From: Clostridia bacterium
Lineage (GTDB): Bacteria; Bacillota; Clostridia; RGIG7378
DNA: 64,000 nt
Assembly (NCBI GenBank): GCA_017559445.1
Contig: JAFYSJ010000023.1
Location: 34,829-98,828 of the forward strand
Direction of reading: 5' to 3'
Notes under the pieces: model-generated
Databases searched by the model: none
What the model was told of the DNA's origin: nothing
The model's input: only the letters and a program-made list of their open reading frames with translations
Made by a program: the position numbers and the translations under genes
In this document: positions 7,283 to 17,175 of the stretch, piece by piece
Layout: every line of letters starts with the position of its first letter
Position numbering within the stretch: the first letter of the stretch is position 1

Positions 7283-9619
7283 CTATTCCAAATGCTCTGC
7301 ACATTCTAAAATAATCTGGTCTGCTATTTCTGCTGACATTGCCTCTGCTGTTATTCTCACAATGTTCCTGTAGTCATCTGCGCAAATATATGCCCATCCG
7401 TTCTTGTGCCTTATGAACTTACCCTTAATGCCAGGCTTAAGTTCGTGCCACTTAGACATCTTTTCCACCAAATCTGCCTTGGATTTTACTGGCAATTCAA
7501 CTTGCTTTATGGTTGTCTCCTTTAATGCTTCGTCCAGCTTGTCTATGGTCGAGCCAATTCTTTTTGCATACGCAAGTAGCCTCATGGTCAAAAGGAGTCC
7601 ATCCGAAAGCCATTCCTGGTCCATTAAATCATTTACTAAATTCTCTCTATCACACAGGTCGCTAGAGGTGTATAGAAGTCTTAGATTTTTTATCTTTGTG
7701 TAAAGGAAACTACTGTTTTCACAAACTGGAAAATCCCCATTGAACTGGTCTCTCAATGTGTATGAATAAAGAAGTCTCAGTCTCTCAGGATCAATGACTC
7801 TGCCAGAGCTTGTAACCAATGTAACATTCTCGCCCTTTTCGCCAAAATACATGGCCATTGCACCATGGTGGTAACTCAACCTATCTTGAACTGCCTCTAT
7901 TCCATCCTGCTCGCCAAGCAAGATTGGAATGCACTTTATACCCAGTCCCCTGATTATGCTAGACATGTGAATTGCAATACCCGGGTTATGTGAAAGAGCT
8001 AATATTCCAAATGGGGCTAGGTTAAGTCCTGTACCAATACTTCGTAGAAGCTTACCTAAATATCTACCTTCTGCATCGTTTACAGTCACAGATTGACCTG
8101 CCACATGGCAAATCTTAGACTCAAAATCGTTAATCTTGTAAGCTTGGCTAATTTTTCTCACTTGAGAAGTTATAAGTCTCTTGCCCTTGTGGTCCAAAAT
8201 TACAAACTTAATCCCATCGCCCTTACTCCTATGTGCGTAAAATCCTAATGCTGCGGGACTTCCGTCTACTGCATGTCTAAAGGCTGGCATTATTCCACCT
8301 GCAACCTTAATCACAGAAATACCCATACCCCTGATTCCAATTGCCACAGCATCTGCCAACAAATTGCCCTCCCTAGAGCCATCTGTTCCCAAGGCTACTA
8401 CTCCGTCCTCCATACCAAAGCCTAGTGCTTGACCAATCCTAGTACCTATTTCCACCACTGTCTGAGAGGAAATATCTCCAAATATTTCACCTAAACGCCA
8501 ATCTATCAAGGCGCTACAGCTGGGGTCATATACGGAATGCTTTATTACAGACTCATTTTCCATATAATGAGCGGGCCAGATTCTTACATTTTCTGTGATT
8601 ATTACGTTATCTCCAATGTGGGAACCTTCTCCAATGCAAACTCCGTAGTTTATGTTGCAATTTGCCCCAATCAAGGCATCCTTGCATATACATGCACCAT
8701 CTATTTTCGTGTTTTCTAATATGGCAACGCCCATATCCACCATGGAGTTAGATATTTTAGTGTTTTCTTTTATCTCAATATCCCCTGCTAAACACGTATT
8801 AGGCCCTATTTCTGCACCTACACCAATAGAAACATTTTCACCAATAAATACGGGAGGTGTAATTTTTACACCATCTTTGTTCTCGTGACTTTGAGCCTTG
8901 CCTGTCAAATAGAGTTTTCCAGAAATTGCATCCTGTACTCCCTCCAAATATGACTCAGGGTCTCCAATATCTCTCCAGTAGCTGTTAAACTTGTAGCCCG
9001 AAACCTTGGCACCTGCAGTAATAATGGCAGGAAAAAACTGACTTCCAAAGTCCACGGCCTCTCCCTTAGGGATCATGTCCACAGCCTTTGGTGACAGCAC
9101 ATATATTCCTGTGTTAATAGTGGTGGATTCAACCATTCCCCAGCATGGCTTTTCTGTAAACCCCTTTATATCTCCATGTCTATCCATGTTTACACAGCCA
9201 AATCTAGTGGGGTCGCTGGATTTTGTCACAGCAATAACAGCATCTGCCTTAGATTTTGCCAGATGGTCCACAACTTTTGTGTATTCCACATCTGTCAGTG
9301 CATCTCCACACAAAACGAGGCAATCCTCTTGAACTCCTTCCATTATTTTGGCAACACATCCAGCAGTTCCAATATCTTCATCTTCTATAAAATAGGATAT
9401 GTCCATGTCAAAAGCAGATCCATCTCCAAAATAGTCTGAAATCACATTTCCCATGTACCTCAAGGCAATAGTCACCTGGCGGATACCCTGTTCCCTAAGG
9501 CTCCTTATGGTCCACTCCAACAAAGGCTTATCCAAAATCCTAATCATAGGCTTTGGTAAATTGCTAGTTAATGGTCTAAGTCGTGTTCCTTCTCCACCTG
9601 CGAGAATTATTGTCTTCAT
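7283..9619 (-). CDS. Bifunctional NDP-sugar pyrophosphorylase / phosphomannomutase-like protein
   Basis: A 778-residue fusion. Residues 1-235 are a nucleotidyltransferase with the signature ILAGGEGTRLRPLT and a GDALTDVEY metal site. Residues 250-370 are left-handed beta-helix hexapeptide repeats (IGENVSIGVGAEIG). The rest resembles the alpha-D-phosphohexomutase superfamily. In that part I do not see the canonical catalytic TASHNP loop; GTDGSREGN may be the corresponding start. It probably makes an activated sugar for surface polysaccharide, but mutase activity is doubtful. The ATG at 9619 begins MKTIILAGG; a TTG at 9637 is an alternative. Confidence 0.8.
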   Translation of the reverse strand: MKTIILAGGEGTRLRPLTSNLPKPMIRILDKPLLEWTIRSLREQGIRQVTIALRYMGNVISDYFGDGSAFDMDISYFIEDEDIGTAGCVAKIMEGVQEDCLVLCGDALTDVEYTKVVDHLAKSKADAVIAVTKSSDPTRFGCVNMDRHGDIKGFTEKPCWGMVESTTINTGIYVLSPKAVDMIPKGEAVDFGSQFFPAIITAGAKVSGYKFNSYWRDIGDPESYLEGVQDAISGKLYLTGKAQSHENKDGVKITPPVFIGENVSIGVGAEIGPNTCLAGDIEIKENTKISNSMVDMGVAILENTKIDGACICKDALIGANCNINYGVCIGEGSHIGDNVIITENVRIWPAHYMENESVIKHSVYDPSCSALIDWRLGEIFGDISSQTVVEIGTRIGQALGFGMEDGVVALGTDGSREGNLLADAVAIGIRGMGISVIKVAGGIMPAFRHAVDGSPAALGFYAHRSKGDGIKFVILDHKGKRLITSQVRKISQAYKINDFESKICHVAGQSVTVNDAEGRYLGKLLRSIGTGLNLAPFGILALSHNPGIAIHMSSIIRGLGIKCIPILLGEQDGIEAVQDRLSYHHGAMAMYFGEKGENVTLVTSSGRVIDPERLRLLYSYTLRDQFNGDFPVCENSSFLYTKIKNLRLLYTSSDLCDRENLVNDLMDQEWLSDGLLLTMRLLAYAKRIGSTIDKLDEALKETTIKQVELPVKSKADLVEKMSKWHELKPGIKGKFIRHKNGWAYICADDYRNIVRITAEAMSAEIADQIILECAEHLE

Positions 9620-9655
9620 AAAAAAAGTAGTCCTCAAATATGTTCTTGGACTACT
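9620..9655 (-). terminator. Terminator of the rimP-queH operon, overlapping the next gene's RBS
   Basis: On the minus strand AGTAGTCC pairs perfectly with GGACTACT around a 14-base loop, followed by seven T. The T-run ends at the ATG of the nucleotidyltransferase fusion, and the only candidate ribosome binding site for that gene (GAGG) is at the loop/3'-stem boundary. Confidence 0.8.
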
Positions 9656-9677
9656 ATTCTGTGTACATATTAAGTTT

Positions 9678-10247
9678 TTATACTTTGCCGTTATAGTTAG
9701 CTAAAAGCTTTTCCCTAAGCTCATCTGGTGCACTCCACATACAACCACAAAAACGCTGTCTATAAAGGCCAATATCCTTTGCCATTTGTTGTCCCTGACG
9801 ATAACCAAGTCTAAAATCCTCGTAATGGAATGTTATTCCATATTTTTGTGCCAATTGCTGACACTTTTGGATAATGTAATCATGGTCTTGCCAAAGGCTA
9901 ACAAGCAATGTTGTTGTAAATGCATCGTATCCATTTTCCTTGGCATACTTAGCCGCATATTCTAGGCGCAAGTCATAGCACATTCTGCAGCGAAGTTTGT
10001 TCTCCTCTGGGCCATATTTTGCCCACTTATCCTGGAGAAAATCCTCTGTGGTAACCAAGGCTATTCCATAGTGATCACATGCCAATTGAGCGTTTTCTTT
10101 GCGTCTAACAAACTCCTCAATTGGGTGAATATTTGGGTTATGGTAAAGTCCTGTTATGTTTTCTGCCTCAAACTGTGGAATAAGCTGAGCCAAAGGATAC
10201 ATGGAACATGGTCCACAACAAATGTGAAGTAATAACTTATTTGCCAT
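9678..10247 (-). CDS. queH: Epoxyqueuosine reductase QueH
   Basis: QueH reduces epoxyqueuosine to queuosine at position 34 of tRNAs. The 189-residue protein carries the family's cysteine pattern: LLHICCGPCSMYP at residues 6-18, CRMC near 96 and the RFCGCMWS motif near 172, ligands for an Fe-S cluster and a second metal. Length is normal. A GGGAGG site precedes the ATG, which overlaps the end of the FAD synthetase gene. It is the last gene of the rimP operon. Confidence 0.92.
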   Translation of the reverse strand: MANKLLLHICCGPCSMYPLAQLIPQFEAENITGLYHNPNIHPIEEFVRRKENAQLACDHYGIALVTTEDFLQDKWAKYGPEENKLRCRMCYDLRLEYAAKYAKENGYDAFTTTLLVSLWQDHDYIIQKCQQLAQKYGITFHYEDFRLGYRQGQQMAKDIGLYRQRFCGCMWSAPDELREKLLANYNGKV

Positions 10248-10770
10248 ATGAACCTCCCATTAAATCCTTAGCTGTTTGGATATCTCCACGGCTCATGGCA
10301 TCGCGAATAACCGTACTGCTAACCTTGCTACCATCTCTAGTTACAAGAGGAACAACAATTGCTTCCATTCCTTCTGCACGACACATTGCCTCAAGGTCCT
10401 GGGATGTGGCCATTCCACCCTTACCGAATGTAAAATCCTGGCCAACAACAACACAAGAAATGTTTGCATCCTTAAGGTATTTAACAAAGTCCTCTGGAGC
10501 CATCCCAGCAAACTCTGGAGTAAAGTTTCTGCAGTAGTACTGGTCTACGCCAAGTTCTTCTAACTGGCTAATCTTTTGATCCTCTGTCATGAGGAGAGTC
10601 GCTTCCTTAAAGGGCGAAAATGTATAAACCATAGAAAGACAATCATTTTCTTTAGAATATTCTATTGCTTTGGAGATAATCTCCCTGTGACCAATATGTA
10701 TTCCATCGAAACAGCCAATACATGCACATCTCTTTTGTTGAGAATATATTAACTGGTGAAGTACGATCAT
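10237..10770 (-). CDS. FAD synthetase (FMN adenylyltransferase domain only)
   Basis: Matches the N-terminal FMN adenylyltransferase half of RibF: CIGCFDGIHIGHREII near residue 16, VVVGQDFTFGKGG near 107 and the VSSTVIRDAMSRGDI signature near 148. Standard RibF is about 310 residues and ends in a riboflavin kinase domain; here the frame stops at residue 177, and the following sequence is queH. The stop is clean and overlaps queH, so a monofunctional enzyme is likelier than a frameshift. The ATG overlaps the truB stop by four bases. Confidence 0.85.
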   Translation of the reverse strand: MIVLHQLIYSQQKRCACIGCFDGIHIGHREIISKAIEYSKENDCLSMVYTFSPFKEATLLMTEDQKISQLEELGVDQYYCRNFTPEFAGMAPEDFVKYLKDANISCVVVGQDFTFGKGGMATSQDLEAMCRAEGMEAIVVPLVTRDGSKVSSTVIRDAMSRGDIQTAKDLMGGSYGK

Positions 10771-11648
10771 GTATCAAACCTCTTTTCCAGCTTAAGCATG
10801 TTGTCAATTACTCGGCCAGGTCCCATAAATATGTCGCTGTACACTCTGTAAAGTCCGTCTGGCAAATCAACCTTAATTGCAACACCATTAGATGCCTTAG
10901 CAAGATTCTTTCCACTTAAATGGACCTCTGGATAAACATGGAAAATATGGTCAGTTGGCAAAATCATCTGATCTACTGTGCCATCTTCCAATGCTTTTTC
11001 GAATTGAGTTAAACTTACACACATGTTGCCCATAACAGCACCACAGGATGTGCGATAAAGGTATGACATACACGCTGGACAACCAAGCTTTTTGCCAATA
11101 TCGTAACAAAGTGAACGAATATATGTGCCCTTGGAAACCTCTACATCAAAGAGAACTCGAACATGGTCACCATCTCTTGTAATGCTATTTACAGAAATAC
11201 TGTGGATCTTAACCTTTCTTGCAGGCAAATCCACTGTTTCACCTCTACGTGCCACATCGTACATCTTCTGACCATCGATTTTAATGGCAGAATACATAGG
11301 TGGTACCTGATCTATGTCACCACAAAAAGACTCAACTGCTGCAATAATTTCATCATCTGTTGCTTCACATGGCTTAGCCTCTATAACTTGTCCATCTGTA
11401 TCGTATGTGTCTGTAGCAACTCCCAGGAGCATCTCTGCCCTATAGGATTTTGAATCGTACTCAAAGTAAGGGATAGCCTTAGTTCCACGTCCAAGGCATA
11501 GAACCATAACACCCATGGCATTAGGATCCAGAGTGCCTGTATGTCCAACCTTTTTAGTAGAAAGTCTCCTGCGAACGTAGTTGACCAAGTCAAAAGAGGT
11601 CATATTTGCAGGCTTAAGCATGTAAATATATCCGTTAAATGAGTCCAT
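10767..11648 (-). CDS. truB: tRNA pseudouridine(55) synthase TruB
   Basis: TruB makes pseudouridine 55 in the T loop of tRNAs. The sequence has the family start (GYIYMLKPANMTSFDLV), the catalytic motif HTGTLDPNAMGVMVLCLGRGTK with the essential Asp, and YSAIKIDGQKMYDVAR. I place the start at the ATG at 11648 (MDSFNGY), which overlaps the DHH gene by 14 bases; the upstream extension to 11699 has no family similarity. No strong ribosome binding site is seen, which fits translational coupling. Confidence 0.93.
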   Translation of the reverse strand: MDSFNGYIYMLKPANMTSFDLVNYVRRRLSTKKVGHTGTLDPNAMGVMVLCLGRGTKAIPYFEYDSKSYRAEMLLGVATDTYDTDGQVIEAKPCEATDDEIIAAVESFCGDIDQVPPMYSAIKIDGQKMYDVARRGETVDLPARKVKIHSISVNSITRDGDHVRVLFDVEVSKGTYIRSLCYDIGKKLGCPACMSYLYRTSCGAVMGNMCVSLTQFEKALEDGTVDQMILPTDHIFHVYPEVHLSGKNLAKASNGVAIKVDLPDGLYRVYSDIFMGPGRVIDNMLKLEKRFDT

Positions 11649-12627
11649 TTTCAATAATATATGTGGCCACAATATGTGCTGCAGATTCTGCATCTGCATC
11701 TACTCTGCAACCAGCTGCGTTAATATGTCCGCCACCACCAAAATGTGCTGCAACCTGAGCCACATTGGCTTCCTTACTTCTCAAGCTACACTTTGTGGGG
11801 CCATCCAATGTTTCCTTAGCCAAAATGGCAATTTCGCAACCTTCTGTAGCAAAAACAAGGCTTACAATGCCATCTGTTTCGCTATCTGTACATCCAGTTT
11901 CGTCCAAAAGTTGGCGTGTAATATAAGATGTACAAATCTTGCCACCTGCATACTGCTTTTCATTAGAAAGGCAATGTCCAATTACCTGATTTCTAGCAAA
12001 GGAAGATGACTTAAAGAGTCTAAAAGAAATATCGTCCACCTTAACTGAGTCATATTCACAAAGCTTAGCAGAAACCATCATGGAATTAGGAGTTGTATTC
12101 TTCTGTGAAAGTCCGCCTGTATCTGAGCTAATGGCTGTGTAAAGACAAACTGCCTCCTCTGCTGTTGGCTCACCTGCAATATGACAGATGAACTCATACA
12201 CAAGCTCTGCACAAGCACCATAGTGGGGCTCACGCACATCAACATCTGCGTATGCAGTGAAAGAGCTGTGGTGGTCAAATGAAATAACATATGCACCATC
12301 CAAAAGCTGAACTCTAGAGCCCAAAAGCTGTGTAGATGCTGTGTCTACAGTCAAAACAAGATCATACTTGTCCTGTCCATCTGGCCAAACCTTAATATTT
12401 TCAATACCTGGCATGAAGCTATATTTTGAGCCTACAGCCTCCTGAGAAATCAAGGTGCAGCATGTCAAGTTTTGTCCATAAACCCTAGATACGGCAGATT
12501 GTAAGGCCAAAGCAGAGCCGTAACAATCACCATCTCCATAAGCGTGACAAAGCACAGCAATTTTACTTGCTGTGCTCAATCTCTTCTCTATGGTAGCAAA
12601 CAAATCAATCTTAATTTGTCTCTCCAT
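11635..12627 (-). CDS. DHH/DHHA1 phosphoesterase, NrnA-like
   Basis: DHH-family enzyme resembling NrnA, which degrades nanoRNA oligonucleotides and can dephosphorylate 3'-phosphoadenosine 5'-phosphate. Motifs: CHAYGDGDCYGSALAL (variant of the DHD motif) near residue 28, the metal-binding FDHHSSF near 118, and the DHHA1 loop HFGGGGHINAAG near 305. The ATG at 12627 is preceded by AAGGAG and overlaps the rbfA 3' end. Position between rbfA and truB is typical of clostridia. Confidence 0.88.
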   Translation of the reverse strand: MERQIKIDLFATIEKRLSTASKIAVLCHAYGDGDCYGSALALQSAVSRVYGQNLTCCTLISQEAVGSKYSFMPGIENIKVWPDGQDKYDLVLTVDTASTQLLGSRVQLLDGAYVISFDHHSSFTAYADVDVREPHYGACAELVYEFICHIAGEPTAEEAVCLYTAISSDTGGLSQKNTTPNSMMVSAKLCEYDSVKVDDISFRLFKSSSFARNQVIGHCLSNEKQYAGGKICTSYITRQLLDETGCTDSETDGIVSLVFATEGCEIAILAKETLDGPTKCSLRSKEANVAQVAAHFGGGGHINAAGCRVDADAESAAHIVATYIIENGLI

Positions 12628-12973
12628 TATCTTTCTCCTTGATCTCATTAAGAATTTTATCAATCTTAAAGCCGTAATCTACAGAGTCATCAATAACGAA
12701 TGTCAACTCAGGAATGGAGCGAATAATAACCTTGCGGCCAATCTCTCTTCTAATAAAACCTGTTGCATTCTTAAGGCAAATGAGGCAATTCTTCTTGTCC
12801 TCCTGGGAACCCATAACGCTAATGTATACCTTAGCATACTTAAGGTCACGAGTTACATCTACACGCATAACAGTTACGAACTTTGGCATGCGTGGATCCT
12901 TAATGCTACCCTGCAAAATAACGGATAAAGCTCTCTTAATCTCCTCGGAGATTCTAACAATTCTATCTGACAT
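12611..12973 (-). CDS. rbfA: 30S ribosome-binding factor A
   Basis: RbfA binds the 30S subunit and helps in late maturation of the 5' region of 16S rRNA. The 120-residue protein has the KH-like fold pattern: RIVRISEEIKRALSVILQGSIKDPR at the start and VDVTRDLKYAKVYISVMG in the middle. It starts one base from the infB stop and is followed by the overlapping DHH gene, the classical order. Confidence 0.93.
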   Translation of the reverse strand: MSDRIVRISEEIKRALSVILQGSIKDPRMPKFVTVMRVDVTRDLKYAKVYISVMGSQEDKKNCLICLKNATGFIRREIGRKVIIRSIPELTFVIDDSVDYGFKIDKILNEIKEKDNGETN

Positions 12974-15798
12974 TATCTGGCAACCTCTTCCATAGTGAAG
13001 GCCTCAATGATATCGCCTTCCTTAACGTCGTTAAACTTCTCAAGCTGGATACCACACTCGTAGCCTGCTGCAACTTCCTTAACGTCATCCTTGAATCTAC
13101 GCAAAGTCTCCATCTTGCCCTCGTATACTACGATACCATCTCTAACAAGACGAACCTCGCAGTTACGAACAATCTTTCCGTCCTTAACCATACATCCACC
13201 GATTGTACCAACGCCGGAAATCTTGAAGAGCTGACGAACCTCTGCATGACCATGGATAACTTCCTGGAATGTAGGAGCCAAAAGACCCTTCATAGCAGCC
13301 TCAACATCATCAATAGCCTGGTAAATAACTCTGTAAAGTCTAACGTCTACGCCGTTCTCCTTAGCAACATCCATAACGTTCAAACCAGGTCTTACGTTAA
13401 ATCCAATGATAATAGCATTGGACAACTTAGCCAAGTTAACGTCGGACTCGTTAACAGCACCAACAGCACCGTGGATAACCTTAACCTTAACCTCGTCATT
13501 GGAAATCTTCTCCAAGGACTGCTTAACAGCCTCAACAGAACCCTGTACGTCAGCCTTAACAATAAGGTTAAGCTCCTTCATCTCACCAGCCTGAATCTGG
13601 TTAAACAAAGCATCCAAAGAAACAGTTGGCATGGACTTTCTGTAAGCCTCCTGCTGCTTTTCTTCCTTACGACGCTCAACAAGCTGTCTTGCAACCTTTT
13701 CGTCGTCGATTACGTAGAACAACTCACCAGCCTCTGGAATCTCAGCAAGACCGAGAATCTCAACAGGAGTAGAAGGACCTGCCTCCTTAATACGCTTACC
13801 CTTGTCATCTGTCATAACACGGATACGTCCCATTGTTGTACCAGAAACGATGGAGTCACCGGACTTAAGAGTACCTCTCTGAACAAGCATTGTAGCAACA
13901 GCACCCTTGTTCTTATCAAGACGTGCCTCGATAACTGTACCCTTTGCCTGAGCTGTAGGATCTGCCTTAAGCTCCTGCATATCTGCTGTGAGCAACATGA
14001 GCTCAAGCAAGTCGTTAATACCTTCGCCTGTCTTAGCGGATACTGGGATCATAGTGATGTCACCACCCCACTCCTCAGAAACAACGCCATAGTTAGCGAG
14101 CTCTCTCTTAACGCGATCTGGATCTGCTGTAGGCTTATCGATCTTGTTAATAGCAACTACGATTGTAACGTTAGCTGCACGAGCATGGTTAATAGCTTCA
14201 ACTGTCTGTGGCATAACACCGTCGTCAGCTGCAACTACTAAGATAGCAATATCTGTTACCATAGCACCACGAAGTCTCATGGATGTGAAAGCCTCGTGAC
14301 CTGGTGTATCCAAGAATGTAACTGTTCTGCCGTTTACCTGTACTACAGAAGCACCGATGTGCTGTGTAATACCACCAGCCTCACCTGTTGTAACAGATGT
14401 GCTACGGATAGCATCCAAAAGGGATGTCTTACCATGGTCAACGTGACCCATAACTACAACAACTGGTGGACGTGCAACCATGTTGGAATCATCCTCTGGC
14501 TCCTCGTCGTTGAACAAAATATCCTCAGCTGTAACAATCTGTGCCTTCTCTACAGTTACGCCATACTCCATAGCAATAAGGGATGCTGTATCAAAGTCAA
14601 TCTCCTGATTAACGCTAACAACAGAACCCATGAGCATAAGTCTCTTAATAACGTCTGCAGAAGTTTTCTTAAGAGCCTCAGCAAGCTCCTTTACGGAGAT
14701 AGTATCTGCAATTGTAATCTTTGTGAGAACAGCCTTTGGTGGAATGTACTTTTCCTTCTTAGGAGCCTTGTATGTCTTGCCTCCTGTGAAGAAGTTATCC
14801 ATATCCAAATCTTCAATCTCACTACCAGAGTAATTGAGCATACGATTCTTATCAAATCTTGCATCGTTACTCAAGTTACGAGAACGCTCTCTCTCCTTGT
14901 TCTGATCCTTTGCTCCAGACTTAGCAGAATCCTTTGAGGAGTCACGTCTTGCATTAGGTTTTGCAGGCATGAAACCTTCAGCAGGCTTCTTTGGCTTTGG
15001 CTTAGCTGGAGACTTACCCTTTGTCTTGTAATCATCATCAGAATCCTTATCTGCAAAGGGAGAGTAATTGTCGTTCTTAGGTCTGTCGAACTGAGGCTTG
15101 TTGCCATAAGGCTTCTGACCATCCTTGTTGAAAGGTCTCTGACCGTCTCTGTTGAAACCGCCACCCTGGCCGTCTCTATTATATGGTCTCTGCTGTCCAT
15201 CTCTGTTGTAGCCGCCACCCTGACCATCTCTGTCTCTGTTATATGGTCTCTGCTGGCCATCTCTGTTATAGCCGCCATTCTGACCATCTCTGTCTCTATT
15301 GTATGGTCTCTGCTGACCGTCTCTATTGAAACCGCCATTCTGACCATCTCTATCTCTGTTGTAAGGTCTCTGCTGACCCTGTCCCTGAGGTCTGTTATCA
15401 TTGTTGCGCTCACGATCTGAGCGAACCTCGGAACCTGGCTTTACGTCACGAGTCTTCTTCTGAGGAGTAGTAATCTGTGTATACTCACCTCTGTTAGAAG
15501 GTCTATGTCTCTTAGCGCCCTGATCATCACCATCCTGGCTGTGAACAGGCTTAGGCTGCTGTGGCTTAGCAGCAGGTGCCTTGTTAACAGGAGCCTGTGC
15601 CTTAGGCTGAGAAGACTCAGCAGGCTTATCTCCACCCATATTTACATATGAGCAAAGCTTCTTAACCTCATCTGCAGACAAAACCTTCATGAAGTTCTTA
15701 GCCTCAATGCCGATTTCGTTACACTTTTCGATAAGAGTCTTGCTAGGAATGTTTAATTCCTTTGACAAATCGTTGATTTTAATCTCTCTAAACTCCAT
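12973..15798 (-). CDS. infB: Translation initiation factor IF-2
   Basis: IF-2 delivers fMet-tRNA to the 30S subunit in a GTP-dependent manner. The 941-residue protein has an N-terminal IF2_N motif (residues 1-50), a long disordered linker (60-330), a second IF2_N segment, the GTPase domain with [14 protein letters not shown] (near 450), [12 protein letters not shown] and NKIDKP, and the C-terminal domains II-IV. The linker contains four to five tandem copies of a roughly 20-residue [24 protein letters not shown] repeat. The ATG has an AAGGAG site. Confidence 0.97.
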   Translation of the reverse strand: MEFREIKINDLSKELNIPSKTLIEKCNEIGIEAKNFMKVLSADEVKKLCSYVNMGGDKPAESSQPKAQAPVNKAPAAKPQQPKPVHSQDGDDQGAKRHRPSNRGEYTQITTPQKKTRDVKPGSEVRSDRERNNDNRPQGQGQQRPYNRDRDGQNGGFNRDGQQRPYNRDRDGQNGGYNRDGQQRPYNRDRDGQGGGYNRDGQQRPYNRDGQGGGFNRDGQRPFNKDGQKPYGNKPQFDRPKNDNYSPFADKDSDDDYKTKGKSPAKPKPKKPAEGFMPAKPNARRDSSKDSAKSGAKDQNKERERSRNLSNDARFDKNRMLNYSGSEIEDLDMDNFFTGGKTYKAPKKEKYIPPKAVLTKITIADTISVKELAEALKKTSADVIKRLMLMGSVVSVNQEIDFDTASLIAMEYGVTVEKAQIVTAEDILFNDEEPEDDSNMVARPPVVVVMGHVDHGKTSLLDAIRSTSVTTGEAGGITQHIGASVVQVNGRTVTFLDTPGHEAFTSMRLRGAMVTDIAILVVAADDGVMPQTVEAINHARAANVTIVVAINKIDKPTADPDRVKRELANYGVVSEEWGGDITMIPVSAKTGEGINDLLELMLLTADMQELKADPTAQAKGTVIEARLDKNKGAVATMLVQRGTLKSGDSIVSGTTMGRIRVMTDDKGKRIKEAGPSTPVEILGLAEIPEAGELFYVIDDEKVARQLVERRKEEKQQEAYRKSMPTVSLDALFNQIQAGEMKELNLIVKADVQGSVEAVKQSLEKISNDEVKVKVIHGAVGAVNESDVNLAKLSNAIIIGFNVRPGLNVMDVAKENGVDVRLYRVIYQAIDDVEAAMKGLLAPTFQEVIHGHAEVRQLFKISGVGTIGGCMVKDGKIVRNCEVRLVRDGIVVYEGKMETLRRFKDDVKEVAAGYECGIQLEKFNDVKEGDIIEAFTMEEVAR
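15100..15395 (-). repeat. 60-bp tandem repeat inside infB
   Basis: Within the linker of infB a unit of 60 bp recurs at least four times (bases near 15181, 15241, 15301 and 15361 align in phase), encoding Arg/Asn/Asp/Gly-rich peptide repeats. Copies differ by a few substitutions and the last two are shortened. Copy-number variation between strains would be expected. Confidence 0.85.
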
Positions 15799-15807
15799 TA
15801 TTTCTCC

Positions 15808-16074
15808 TTAAATAGTACCTGTTTCCTTAATCATCTGGTCGATTAATTCCTGAGGAAGTGTTCCTCCCAGTGACTTAGAAACCTTCTTTTTGTTTCCCAG
15901 GGTTGCGATGCACTCTGCATTCTTACATACATATGCGCCTCGTCCCTCTACCTTGAACAAATAGTCCACAAAAGGGGTGTTGCTTTCATCTCTGCAGATT
16001 CTATACAGGTCCTGCTTGGGATGCATCTTGCGACAAACAACACACATTCTGTAATTCTTTGGATTACTGCTCAT
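15808..16074 (-). CDS. ylxR: YlxR family RNA-binding protein
   Basis: A DUF448/YlxR nucleic-acid binding protein encoded between nusA and infB. The 88-residue product has the conserved core NYRMCVVCRKMHPKQDLYRI and the later GRGAYVCKNAECI. The start is set at the ATG at 16074, overlapping the nusA stop. Usually a ribosomal L7Ae-like gene (ylxQ) follows; here infB follows after nine bases. Confidence 0.88.
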   Translation of the reverse strand: MSSNPKNYRMCVVCRKMHPKQDLYRICRDESNTPFVDYLFKVEGRGAYVCKNAECIATLGNKKKVSKSLGGTLPQELIDQMIKETGTI

Positions 16075-17164
16075 CTGTATTCTCTGTCTCCTCAACTACG
16101 TTAAAGAGCTCGTTTGCCATCTCCTGTGCGTACTGGCTCTCGCTCTTAATGTCGATCTTCCAGCCTGTGAGCTTAACAGCAAGTCTAGCATTCTGACCTT
16201 CCTTACCAATTGCAAGGGAAAGCTGAGAATCTGGAACTACAACTTTAGCTGCCTTCTCATCTGGGTTGATATCAACCTTAGAAACCTTAGAAGGGCTAAG
16301 TGCGTTGGAGATAAACTCTGCTGGATCTGCGCTCCATACAACGATGTCAATCTTCTCATTACCAAGCTCGTTTGTGATGTTCTGAACTCTAGCGCCTCTC
16401 TGTCCTACGCAAGAACCAACTGGATCAACACCAGCCATAACTGCATTAACAGCAATCTTAGTACGAGAACCAGCCTCTCTAGCAATGTTAAGAAGCTCAA
16501 CTGTACCTGTCTTAATCTCTGGTACCTCAAGCTCAAAGAGTCTGCGAATAAGACCAGGATGTGTTCTAGAAACAACAATCTGAGGACCGGACTTAGTGGA
16601 ATCCTTAACGTCTACAACATAAAGCTTAAGATGCTGGCTTACATAATACTTCTCACCAGGCATCTGCTCTGCAAGAGGAAGAACTGCCTCTGTCTTGCCA
16701 ATGCCTACGATACAGTTGTTACGGTCAATCTTGTGGATAACGCCTGTAACGAGCTGGTCCTTCTTATCCTTGTTAAGCTTATAAATGTTATCTCTCTCAG
16801 CTTCCTTAATCTTCTGAACGAGAATCTGCTTAGCTGTCTGAGCTGCAATTCTCTGGAACTGGCTTGGAGCCTTAACAATCTCCTCGGACTCCTCGCTGAT
16901 ATCCTCGTTATGATCGATGGATCTCTCATCATCAACTGTAATGTGACCGCTGAAAGAATCAGACTCGATGAAAGTCTTCTTACGTACTACGATGCCAATC
17001 TCACCAGTCTCCATGTTGAGGAAAGCGCGAATGTTCTCGTCAGACTCAAAATACTTCTTATAAGCTGTAGTAAGTGCAGATTCAATAGCCTCTACAAGAA
17101 CTTCCTTCTCAAGGCCCTTGTCTCTACACATTAATTCAATTGCATTAATCAAATCGTTTCCCAT
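16064..17164 (-). CDS. nusA: Transcription termination/antitermination factor NusA
   Basis: NusA binds RNA polymerase and modulates pausing, termination and antitermination. The 366-residue protein has the N-terminal polymerase-binding domain, an S1 domain (near 135-200) and two KH domains with VDPVGSCVGQRGARVQNITNEL and the LAIGKEGQNARLAVKLTGWKIDI hallmark. The ATG at 17164 has GGAGG upstream; a GTG at 17176 would give four extra residues but lacks support. No C-terminal acidic repeats, as in other Firmicutes. Confidence 0.96.
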   Translation of the reverse strand: MGNDLINAIELMCRDKGLEKEVLVEAIESALTTAYKKYFESDENIRAFLNMETGEIGIVVRKKTFIESDSFSGHITVDDERSIDHNEDISEESEEIVKAPSQFQRIAAQTAKQILVQKIKEAERDNIYKLNKDKKDQLVTGVIHKIDRNNCIVGIGKTEAVLPLAEQMPGEKYYVSQHLKLYVVDVKDSTKSGPQIVVSRTHPGLIRRLFELEVPEIKTGTVELLNIAREAGSRTKIAVNAVMAGVDPVGSCVGQRGARVQNITNELGNEKIDIVVWSADPAEFISNALSPSKVSKVDINPDEKAAKVVVPDSQLSLAIGKEGQNARLAVKLTGWKIDIKSESQYAQEMANELFNVVEETENTDEQ

Positions 17165-17175
17165 ATATACCTCCA

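Noticed and set aside
15441..15635. Short Leu/Arg-rich frames inside infB
   Set aside because: Alternative frame of the repetitive IF-2 linker, without a ribosome binding site.
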